From the NCBI GenBank assembly GCA_023634235.1, contig JAMKCF010000013.1, positions 4,103,327-4,167,326 on the forward strand: DNA of 64,000 nt, written 5' to 3'. Shown here piece after piece: positions 35,886 to 47,400 of this stretch. Positions within the stretch are counted from its first letter, which is position 1; every line of letters starts with the position of its first letter. The translations under genes and the position numbers were made by a program. The notes under the pieces are model-generated. The model searched no databases, was not told the origin of the DNA, and was given only the letters and a program-made list of their open reading frames with translations. The DNA is from Pisaster brevispinus. Its lineage: Eukaryota > Echinodermata > Asteroidea > Forcipulatida > Asteriidae.

Positions 35886-36530
35886 TTGCAAGCTCGCCCC
35901 CAAACGAGGCTAAAAGCCACTCTTGGTAATGGGCTACAAGGAAATATTTTAGAAAATATTTTAGATGAACATAACTCAAGGCAGCAAAGGTTCAAGCCCT
36001 TCAGCCAAAATATCAGAAGTTGTAGACGATTTACTTCTTCCAATAGTTACCGCCCAACAAACATAAATATGTCAGTGATACCGCAGACATTGCGAAAACT
36101 TGAAGAGGCCACATTCCCACAAAATGTTTTGATAACAAGTATTGATGTTGTCTCAATGTACACAAACGTCCGTCACACGGAAGCAATTTTATTGCTTCTG
36201 TTTCAGCAAGTGTCAGTACAGGTGTCTGCAATGCTCTCGACCGAACCGCACAAGCTCTATATTCACAAAACCACCCTCCAACTATACAGCCGGAATTTTG
36301 GGAACTGATATTGGGAGAAAAAAAAACTACTGTCTCAAACTTCTGGAAAAAGCTGATCACATCCTAACTTGGTGGCGCTATAGAGACGACATTTACTTGT
36401 CATCTATAACAGCACTTCAAAAGCCTGATCCACGACATGAATCAATTAATACACCCAACCCTCAAATTAAATTTTGAGGCCTCCGATATTTCTATCAACT
36501 ACCTTGACTTAACAATCTTCAAAGCCCTGG
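35886..36530 (+). pseudogene. Penelope-like reverse transcriptase fragment, broken
   Basis: Three successive frames each keep part of a Penelope-like RT: TSIDVVSMYTNV at about 36130-36168 (typical substrate-binding motif), then WRYRDDIYL at about 36370-36397 (catalytic DD motif), then INYLDLTIF at about 36492-36521. They are separated by frameshifts and small deletions. There is no GIY-YIG endonuclease domain nearby. The 5' part (about 35890-35930) carries a short sequence that recurs at 63768-63830. An old, inactive copy. Confidence 0.65.
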
Positions 36531-37184
36531 CACGACAAACTCCAGTGAAATTGCTGAGTTAGGCGGAACTTGATCCAATATGACGAAAATTTTAACTTAA
36601 ATAAATTTCTTTTAATCTAGGATTTATAATGTTGTATAACTGCCATTTTTGGGAGATGGCTTTGCCTAGAAAACCGGGCACCTGGTACGCCTGTGCAAGT
36701 GCAACTTACGTGGGCAAGCGCCTCGCGAGGCATGAACTCCATAGCGAAAACTCATGCGAAGTTCTTGATGACATTCACCCTGGAATCCACTTCCCTAAGG
36801 CCAGTGATCCTGACACACCTGCTGCTGGTGTCAAATAACAGAAATAAATGCCGAAGAGCAGAAAGAAAGTCCCACTGTTTCTTATTCGATTTCTAAAGAT
36901 GTATTTGGTCGATTATGATGCAAAGTTGCTTTCATAATACAGTTTAACCCATTTTCCCAATACTTCACATTATAAACAAGAACCTGTGAAATTTTGTAGA
37001 CATTTGTGGCAGTAAACTCACCTTCAGTGACGACCTAAACCATCTATATACACGCCCTACGAACTTTTGATCAGATAAGAAAGATCGTATTGAAAACTGC
37101 TCATTCTCAAACCGGTGAGTATAGAAAATGGAGGCCCGAGTTTCTCGTGGGCGAACTCGGTCTGGTTTGTGGTGATTCAGTAAA
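36531..37184 (+). other. Unassigned intergenic sequence
   Basis: A 69-codon open stretch at 36629-36838 has no recognisable motif and no neighbouring exon signal. I treat it as non-coding or retroelement-derived. Confidence 0.35.
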
Positions 37185-37718
37185 AGTCTGATTTTTGGAT
37201 GCAGGAATACCTAAGGCAGAGTCAGGTCAAAATTTCTGCTCTCTAGCACGCCTAGATCCGGGAGTTATTCCCAAACTTAACGCATATTTATTTCGGGCCA
37301 TTACTCGGCTGGTGACTTTCTTGCTACGCAGCCGGCCGCACTGGTGGTTCAATTTCTGTTAGGGGTAGCCCTAACATCCATACCACTCGCCTCGCCTACA
37401 AAATCGTCGGCAACCCTAAACTCACGGAAGAGAGAGCCCTTGAGACGGGCTTTACAATGGTATCAAACTTGTGCAAATCCGGTATGGCCCAGAGGGTGAT
37501 TTGACCGTCCTTATTTTGTGTTTGTATCTCATTTGATAGCAAAATCCGGTTAAAGATTTGCAGGGCGTTCGGAGTATCCCCGCTTGCTGGTCTTTTCCGG
37601 TGTAAAGCCTGCCCGCAGCGGCCTTATAAGTCTAATTTTCGAATGCAGGGATACCTAAGGCAGAGTCAGGTCAAATGTTCGTCTTGAGATCGGGAGTTAT
37701 TCCCAAACTTAACGCATA
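37185..37718 (+). repeat. Duplicated ~95-bp segment
   Basis: 37185-37283 and 37625-37718 share AAGTCT-ATTTT-GATGCAGG, ATACCTAAGGCAGAGTCAGG and CGGGAGTTATTCCCAAACTT. The part between them is GC-richer than its surroundings and unrelated to any family I know. Confidence 0.7.
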
Positions 37719-38139
37719 ATGACCCTTGACTGCGCAGGGTTAACCATGGAGGAAGAAAATACCTCCATGGGTTAACCTTGAAAAACATATTTAAATAAAA
37801 AATAAACGACTTTTTTTCGTGTTGGGCTTTTTCCCAAACCGTTTTGCTGCCAGTTTTTGTGCAGAACCACTTTTCCATGTCGCAAGCCAAATACCAACTT
37901 TAAAGCCTAAATTTATCAAGTCTTTTCAAATATGAAGCACAGAACCCCCGGGTTTTGGAAACTTGTCTTATTATTACACAATCTATCAGTTGCACGGCCC
38001 CCAAACGTTATCATTCAAAAGATTTTGAGGACCTATAAATTATGATAGTTAGTTTGGCGCATTAATTTGTGCCTTTTCAATGTAGTGTAGTTAGTACTAG
38101 AGATCAATGGGCCGGGTGAATCAGCCTTTTTTCAAGTCC

Positions 38140-38412
38140 GGACCTCCCTGTGGTGCATGATTTCTATGTGTATTTAGAGTGAGGTAGGACAACCTTGTTT
38201 TCATTAGTGTGTGATAGTTGCGTTTGCCTTCGTTACTCAGTCGTTTGGAGACGACGGCTCATTTGTCTGTGGAAACGACGTTGACAAGGAGGGATGAAGT
38301 CGGAAACCAGTGAAAAAGTGGTTGATCATGTGTGTTATATATTCTGCACACCAGCGAAATTACTGTGCATATTTAACCGCATAGGTTCTACACACGTTAT
38401 TCGATTTGCACG
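38140..38412 (+). promoter_or_regulatory. ECPAS: Presumed ECPAS promoter / 5' UTR
   Basis: The 270 bp upstream of the ECPAS ATG. It contains CGTTTGGAGACGACGG and several CG dinucleotides but no obvious TATA box, consistent with a housekeeping-type promoter. The transcription start cannot be fixed from sequence. Confidence 0.35.
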
Positions 38413-41400
38413 ATGGCCGCTCAAGATGAACTTGGTGAGAACTTAAAAATCATGTTCTTTTGAGTTATTTTAAATGACCATGTCGTCAAATTTTCAAGTA
38501 ATGACTTTGGTATTGCGTATTTTGAAAGTTGGCATGTACGATAGAGCAAGAACTAGACTTGCTATAAGTTTAGCGCCATTATCATTGAGCTGAAATCATT
38601 CTCTAGTCACCGACACTAGTCACTAGTCACTAAACAGACTAATCATGCTAATGACTAAGTCAGTACTCTCTACTCTCCTGTCCTAATAAATCTAGGGTAG
38701 GACGTCAGTGTATGTTGCACCATGCCTTCCTCCATGGTTGCACACTACTCTGACGTCCTAGGTATAAAGTTTCTGTACCATGCGATCAAAATTTTGACAA
38801 TGTTTTTTTCATATTTTTACCTGATTTAATAAGCTAAAAGTTCTGTGAATATATTCTTCATGGCCATGGCATAACAACACTCTTCTTGGCAGGGGCGTCC
38901 AAAAATAACAAATTGAAATGTAAGACTATGGATGGATGATATTATTTCAGAAAATAAATCGCAGATCCACGCTCACGACAACGTTTTACACATCATGTAC
39001 CAATTGACGAGTGAGCACGTGTGCGCATGTGCGAAATGCATAGCAACTCCATCGACTTCTGAGTTCTGGGTCATGCGCCTTTGTTGCAAGAACGAATGTT
39101 GCCCCACTCGTGTGGCCAAGGAAACCTGAATCCTTGGCCACACGTGTGGACCCATTTTTTCTTAAGCTCACCGGAAAAAAAAAAGTGCATTCCCTACGGG
39201 CGGGTCGGCGGTTCAAACCAGCTCAAATGTGTTCACTCACCTCTTAGTCTTAGCTTGACCTGGGTGTTTTGGATGTTTAAAAAAGTTTTAAAAAGATATG
39301 TAAAGAAATCATTTGTCTATTTCCTCTGATTTACTTCGCTCGATGTTTACTGAACGCGGCCATTTTTGATTGATTCTAATTATGCCAATCAATTCATGAC
39401 GTCACCGGCCGGATTTTGTACATGTCACTCTTTGAGGTTCGTGGAGACGATAGTGGAACGAACCTGATATTAGTTCTAGGAGTAGGCTCTGCTTACTGTG
39501 GAATTCTTTGCTTGCTATCACCATTCTCCTCACCCTGCAACAAGCGCTGAATTTCTGCGCCAGCTGTGTTAGCAAAGAATGCCTACATGGAGTACGCACA
39601 TGCACAAGCACGACGACAAGCACAAATTGTGCAAACCTGTGAAATACGCTTGTGAAGTTGACATAAGCAAATCGTTTGCAATATGTAGATTGCGCAAATC
39701 CGTAGAATGCACTCCACCAGCATCGGATTTTGAATCTTGTATAGGGCATAAATTTGCACAGTGGTACCAACAAACACACGATCATTCTCTTGGACCCTAA
39801 ATATGTCCGAAAGTTTTTGCCCGCCACGTTTATACACCTAGAGTTTTTATTTTTGAAACCGAATCTCTCCAAAATTATGCTTTATATGCTCTTTGTGTTC
39901 TCAGTGAGCTTGTGACTAATCCAAAAAAGTGCAAAGAAATTATGAATTCTAACCGCCAAATCCCTGCATAGATACACAATGGAGGGAGATACAACCTTGG
40001 TGCACAGATTGCCCTTTTCTTTCAATTAAGTCTGCAAGGCATATCAACTTTTTTTTCCCCCAAACTGAGTTAATAATGCCTGACCTTCTTGCACTGACAA
40101 TTTCTTCGTTGAATTCTACAGAGCTGCTGGAGAGGGTGTTTCTGCGAGTAGGCTCCGCGGAGACTGATGAGCAGCTGCAGAATGTTACATCAAGATTTCT
40201 GCCCCCCGTGCTTCTCAAACTATGTAGCAGTCAGGAAGGAGTTCGAAAAAAGGTCAACTACATAAACGCCTCCTTCTTGTTTCTTATTGTGTGATTTTTT
40301 TTTTTCAGTTTCATATTCGTCACGTCGTGTAACCTTGTCAGGGTTTGCCCATAACTTTTTCAGTGACTAGCCAGCAATTCATTTTCGCTTATTCATTTTA
40401 ACAATGGTCATTTGTTTGGAACTTGAATCTGAAACCATGTGTGAACAATACGTGCATGTAGTAGATTCCATATGTTCAGATAGTCAGTGGATTTACATGT
40501 AAAACGAAGAACTCGCCAGCCGGTCCTCTTGGAACAGAAGTTTGACTGGTCTTTAGTAGTTTTAAATTGACATTTGGCAAATGGACCACTTTTAAGGAGG
40601 ACTGCAGCTGGTAACCCCTTACAAGGTGCTATAGATAACAGTGGGTCTCCTAATTAAAAAATATATCTGCATAAGAAAAAACTGTGATGGTAAACTTCTG
40701 GTCTCAACGTTTGGAGCGGTATACTCTGCTCATCTTTAGGAGAATTATCCAGAAGATGAGCAGAGTACGCTGCGCGGACCCCAGTAGGACTACTAGGACC
40801 CCGGTTTGAATCCCGCCGGGGGTAATTATGTTGGTTGGGTTTTCAGTCCCTACCTGATTGCGTAGGTTTTCCCTGGAACAATTCTCTGGGGGGTTTTCCT
40901 CCCACATCTAAAACTGAAACTTCCTTCCTTGGCTTTTCTCCATGGGGTTCTTGGCTAGTATAGTGATTAAGTTCGCTTTTCTGAGAATCCTTGGCTTCAC
41001 TACCAAATAAATAAGTATAGAAAAATAAATCTCTAGTTTCACATTTATTGTGGTATTGTTGAGCCTGTACATTATCAGCAATAAAACTTAAGTAGGTTGT
41101 ATCTTTAAACGAAAAGGAGGCTGGCTCTGAATTTTTAGTTTTGTTTTAAGGATTGTACTGATTTTATGTGTTTACTTTATTTAACCCACTAGGTGTTGGA
41201 ACTGTTGGTCCATATTAATAAGAGGCTTAAGAGTCGACCCAAGGTGCAGATTCCTGTGGACGTTCTACTCCTGCAGTACCAAGACCCTGCCAATGTCACG
41301 TTTGTTACAGTTAGTATCAAAGAATTTCCATGCGGGCCAGGAATTTCATCTCTGAGAGTGCAAAGCCATTTTTTCATTTTGCAAAGGGCACTTCCGTTAG

Positions 41401-44400
41401 AAAATCTCAAAGTCAATTGGAAACTTTGGAAGGGGCACCAAGGCCAAGATTAGGGCAACAGAGGCCACGGCCTCCATGGTCGGGTAATTCCATGCCTGGC
41501 CATGGCTAGCATCGGAATCTCCACAAATAACTGTTTGCTTATTTCAATTGCCGCAATCAAAATAAGCCCAATATGATCTTGCAGAAGAACCATGACAAAA
41601 CATCAATCGCTTACTTTTTATTGTTTTATATATTGTTTACTTTGTATGACAAATCAAGCAATACAAGGCAAGAGGCCACACAGAAAATAAAGACAATTTT
41701 AAAGAGAGAGAAAGTGTCTGTTCACATTTCTTTTGAACTTTAAATAAATTGTTAGATGGTGGGAAAACAAGATACAGGTAGGATTCCAAAGTACAGCAGT
41801 ATGAGGAAAAAAACTATTTGAACATCACACATTATTGGCCTTTTGGAACAGATCTCATTTAGCTTGACCACCTAATTTGATGAAGTTTTCATAGGTCAAT
41901 TCTATGGTGTGTTTGTTCAGGTCAATTTCATAAAGCCTGTAAGCAGACGTTTTCTGCTTACAGAGTGGCCCTTAGCACAGTTACTATTCTATAAACACTG
42001 CTTACTATGAGCAAAGAAACAAGCACACTAACTTGCTGGCAGTTCTTGTAAGCAGTTAATGGCACAACAGTGCAAATCCACTGTGAATACGCACAGGAGC
42101 TGTGAAATCTTGTTGGTTGTTTATGACGAAGCACACTTTTGCTTGTGAAATTTTCTGCTATCGATAAACAGCTTGAGGAAATTGGACCCAAGGCGGTTGT
42201 ACTCTCTGATGCTGTGTGCTGCTAGCCTTAAGTACTCAAAAATGTCCAACCTACCGTTCCTATTTTTAACATTTAAAAACATTCCTTAATATCTGATGAA
42301 ATTGTTAAATTCTTTGGGTTTTGTTATTTTGCAGAACTTCACCATACTGTACCTGAAAATGGGATACCCGAGGCTTACATTGGAAAAACAGGCCGAGTTG
42401 GCACCCTCGCTAATCCAATGCATTGAAGGCAAACCGACTTTGCAGCAAGAATGGTGAGTAGGAAGCACGAAGTTCACGATTGTAAAAAGGGTATTAAGGG
42501 GTGGATCAGAGGCAGCTTATGACTTTAAAAGGTGTTTTAAAATGTTTGTAATTCTACATGAGAATCAACAGAGAAAACTCAAGTTGAAAAAACATTCTTG
42601 AGAAATCTAGCAGGTATTCAAGTTAATTGTGCTGTTTTGGGGGAGGTGTCATTGTGGGTAATACACTCACTCTCCTACTGTCTGACCATCCATTATCATC
42701 CACTGTGGTTCTGAATGATAGATAAACTTTGCCAGCCTGCAATATGATATTATGTGATAAATTTGTACACAGTTAACCCTCCTACTGTCTGATCTTTGAG
42801 TAGGGAATTTTTACACACTTCAGAATAACAAATCAGAATAAACAAATCAGAATAATGAAAACAAATCCCCAAAAGCCAAAAATAACCAACCTACCATTCC
42901 TATTTTAAAATGGCATGTACCGGAAACTAAACCTTTCTTTTGTTTGACCTATTGAGTTGTGTGCACAATTAATAACTCCATACATAATGTGTGTTGTTTC
43001 CAACGTGAAAACATCTTCTTTTGCCCTCCTCCTCTAGCCTGCTGCAGATGTTGATCCCTACCTTGCCGCATCTGAAACTCCCAAAGGACCCAGTTCGGAG
43101 GAAAGTGGTTTTCGGTCTGAGTGAGAAGCCTGCCACGGTACAAATGCTACTGGATTTCATGCTGGACTACCTACTGTTACCGTACACATTCAGGTGAGCT
43201 TGGATTGGTGTGTTGTGACAGGCCTGTGCTTTGTCAAGATTCTTCCTAGTGCCGTGATTTGTTTTTTTCTTTTCCCCACAGATCTCCCTCTCCCCCAATA
43301 AAAAGTAAGAATTGTGAAATACTTCCTCCAGGCCCCAATTTCATAGAACTGCTTAAGCAGAAAATACTGCTTAAAAGATTTCTGCTTAGCAAAATTAAGT
43401 ACCAGCCACATGTAGTACATGCGAGGTGTTATTTTGGCTGGTAACCTTATTCTGGCAAGCATAGTTTTGTTGTGCTCAGCTCCTTTTTTGTGTTTGAGCA
43501 GCTCTGTGAAATTGGGCCCAGATTATAACCAACTGAGGATTTCCGCCTTTTTTTTCCGCCAGTACATCCAAGGCTGAGGAACGCCCCACCACTGCTACTG
43601 GAGGGCAGCAGACTGCATCATCGTCGTCATCATCATCGTCAAGACCTACAACTGCACCTGCAGGTGGGACTGCTGCTGCTGCAGCCACAGCATCTGGTTG
43701 GACGACACCACCAGGTCTGAGTGCCAATGCACTGAAAAGAGTGCTGGGAGAAGGGGTTCTAGAGGCAGGCACAATCGAACAGGTGAGTTAAATATTCAAA
43801 ACTAAAGCCCTCTCAATGAAGTTAACCAGTGAGTTGACCAACCATTTGAAAGGTTATTTATGATGGCTCAACTGTGCACGGAACTTAGTGCCCTTACACA
43901 TGCCAACTTACAGGGTATTTTTAACAATAGAACAATGCTACCCCACAAGGTTTTCTTTGTTCAAGTGGTACCCCACAGAGGATTTCTTTAAAAAAGGGAA
44001 TAATAGAACAACAATGGAAGTACCCCGTAACTGCGATATGTAAGGTTGGGTGTGTGCGTGTGTGTGTGGGTAGGTATACACATTCAAACCGGGGACCTAT
44101 AACAAAAGAGGACAGTGGGGTCCCCGGTTGGGTGAGGGTCCCCAGTTGGAAAGTGTGTACAAAACCAATGGGAGCTGTTGCCTAAAAGTTTAGAGTACAA
44201 ACAAAAGAGGGACAATAGGAGGTCCCCGATTGCAGGTGTTTACACACTTGTGTGTGTGTGTGTGTTTAGTGTGTAGAGCATTCACCACATTATACATGGC
44301 TTGAATTTTACATTGGACCCCAGGCCTGAGGCCAGTGATTTTAGCCTCCGGCCAGTAAACTCACGACCGGCCAAGTCTTGTGTTTTTCAATTAAATAATT

Positions 44401-47400
44401 ATACCTCACTGTGTAATATCTTCTTTTTTTTTAGAAATGACGTTCAATTGTTGATTTTGAGTCTGTTAAATACAGTTTCATTTAGTATCAAATTATACCT
44501 ATCAATAAGACAAATGAGATTAATCTTCTCTTAGTGCTTTTTCAAATAAAAACAGTTTACGTGTTAAACTGTGTAGAAAGCTCTCTCACATAAACAGTCT
44601 GGCCTTGTAAAATAAAATTCTGGTCCGTTAAATATTTTTAGCTACAAGCCCGGCGGTCTTGTGAAACTTTACCCCAAATTCAAGATTGTCATATGATATA
44701 GCAATTATGTGTTTTTCCTTTTTCCAGTGCAAGGTTGGCATTGTTAACTTCCTTGCTGCTGATGTGCTGTCCGAAGAAGACGTAGTGTGTCATCTCATCG
44801 TTGCCTGCTCTGACACCAGATACAGGTGGGTGCCGAACTATCTCCTCCTAAAAGACCAGGGCCCCATTTCACACCCCGCCTGCCCCCCCCCCCCTCTTCC
44901 CACCCCGGTCTGTCTGGTTTTACAAGAAAATCTCACATATCGTCGTGTTGGCGTAACAAGGTCATATCTCCTAAATGAGTATTGACGTTAAGTATATGTT
45001 TTAGGGTGTCAAATGGTCATATCACGCTTAAAACAACCCGGATGTACCCACAAAGTCGGCGGACACCGAGATAGGACGTTGTCGCACGGAGCATTGTCAC
45101 GCTGCATGTCCCTTTAGTGCAGATTCGAGGAATGACCTTATTACACCATCACGGCAATATGCCTTGAACTATTTCTTGTCCTGAAATGTTTCTTGCTTGT
45201 TTTCATTCAGTGTTGCCACGGCTGCGGACATTGAGCTGAGGAAGATCCAAAGTGTCGTCAATTGGAATAATATCGCCATCGTCAATAAACTCTATGGCTT
45301 GTTCAAGGGGACTGTGGTGATTAAAGGCCAGGTAAAACACTGATGTATATTGACAAAGCACAGTACATTGTAGGCTAGCATTGGGTGGGGGGAAAACATT
45401 ACTAAACAATTTTTGGCTTACCAAGTATAAGCAGGATACCAGTCACAAATGGAACATGTGACGTGGTATTTTCAGCTGGTAACCTTAATGTGGTAAGCAT
45501 GTTGTTGTTGTGCTTAGCTACCTTTGTGATTAAAACCCTGCAGTGCAGCACGGGAAGATACGACCATCGTTACACAGTCGTACTTGGGCATTAGGTTTGA
45601 ATAAGTGAGCAATATGTTTGTTTTTGTGAACACAATCTTAAGTCAAATGGGCAAACATTTGCTTAGCAGAAATGAGCAGGATACCAGTCACAAAATGTAC
45701 ATGTGACATTGAATGTTGGCTGGTTACCTTATTCTGATAAGCATAATTGTGTTGTGCTTATGTACTTTTTGTGCTTAAGCAGCTCTATGAAATTGGGGGT
45801 CAGGAGTGCAAATGGGTACTGGCGAGAGCTGGGGAGTAACCTGCGATGAACTGGCATCTTGTCCAGGGAGAATAGAAGTATCCTCAGTCGTTCAATGCCA
45901 ATGAAACCGGATATAAGCACCGGCCTGATGAGCCATATTGGCTCGAGACAGACTTTATTATCTTATTTCTCCTGTTGGCAACAATATGTGTTTCCAAATT
46001 TCAGCTCAATTTTTTAACTGCCTCCTCCTTGTCTTAATTCTTTTAGCCAGCCATCAAGCAAGAGGACCGCCGTCTTCCCGTTAGTACAAGAGTTCGTCTC
46101 AAGATATTCCCATTCTTCCTCAAGTCTAGGGAAGCAGCAGAGCAGTTTCCAGCTTGCATCCAGGTAAGCTTGGGACTCGTCCTCCTAAACACTGGCCCCC
46201 GGCCCCCCTATACAGTGGTACCACACACTAACACAAAGTACCACTCTACAAGTTGGGTCATATCTCGTTGGGGGTCCCCCGGCCACCGGTCAACGTTGGC
46301 TCTCATTGTGCAGTCTGCACTCTAGCTGGAGTTTAACAACATTGAGCATGGGATCGGAAGGAACGGAGAGGTTATGTTTATTGTTGTTATGTTTATTGCC
46401 CAAGCATTTTGGCCGGTGATTCGGTGAATCTGAGATACGTTTCTTGTTGTGTCTGGTCCTAACACCTCGGGCTGTCATTTGTTTTGCCCCATTTTTGTCT
46501 TGCAGGTTATCTTTGACTGTCTCTACGGCAATAACACCAACGCTAAGCTGAAGACGTTTGCCGTCCAGTTTGTTCACCATCTCTGCGATACGTGCAGCAC
46601 CTCACGCATGCAACCCATGGGTCCGATTCTACTCTCCGGTATGGGGAAACTGATCTCCGAAGCTAAAGATGTACGTAGTCCATAGTAGAATTGTTTCTAT
46701 CATCAACCATCAGAGCTTGAGTTCTATGCACAGACGACATCACATTGAACTAAATTGTATAACTTGGCTTGGGAGTATACTTTTTTAGGCTTTGCATGGT
46801 GAGGTATAAATTTATATTCGGTTTGCGGTAACTCCATGTGTATATCTACTAGCTATGTAGATTTGCTCTTAGAGATTTAGGTCTTGCTTTTTATTCTACT
46901 GCCGCGGAGTAGATTTTGGAAATCAGGAGACTACTTAGTTCTGAAAAGAACTGTCCAGCTTATTATCTACTACCTGGGCGGAGGGTAGGAAATTGGCCGG
47001 GACTACTACTTTAGCTTAATAGTGGATCGGATCAAGGGGACTTCTCGTTATTAACTTCACTGCTGCGGAGTGAGTTCTTAATTGGTCTCAACGTTTCGAC
47101 TAGCTATCTCTAGTCATCGTCAAGAGACTGGAGACATTGACTTGGGAAGGTATTAGTTTGACCAAGTAACTGTAGTGTGTCTGAGCAGAGGAAAGTGCTC
47201 CCAGACGCTCCTTAAAATCTACTACTCCAGGGGTCACCAAACGGTGGAAATGACGTTATATCAATATACCTTTGAAAAAGTTTGATTTAATTTTCAGACC
47301 TGTTTGTCAGCAGTTTACTCTCATCCGTAGTTTTTTCAAAACTACAGGATTGAAATGAATTTACTCTTTCGAAAATCAATGATGTAAATAACATTACCTT

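Larger units (their letters stand above)
33073..38412 (+). other. Intergenic region between gene 1 and ECPAS
   Basis: The first part is presumed gene 1 3' UTR. 33265-33310 carries a TTTTATTTTG tandem. Then comes a long AT-rich stretch with no clear content (34000-35800), a decayed retroelement (35886-36530), and a relatively GC-rich part with a duplicated segment (37185-37718). The last ~300 bp should hold the ECPAS promoter and 5' UTR, but I see no TATA box at a convincing position. Confidence 0.55.
38435..40121 (+). other. ECPAS: ECPAS intron 1
   Basis: 1.7 kb. Holds a 67-bp imperfect palindrome (38697-38763) and a near-perfect hairpin (39109-39144). The open frames in 39402-39872 overlap each other on both strands without domain content and I do not call them. 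Confidence 0.6.

Noticed and set aside
39402..39872. 156-codon minus-strand open frame in ECPAS intron 1
   Set aside because: Overlapped by open frames in other registers, with no domain and no splice context.
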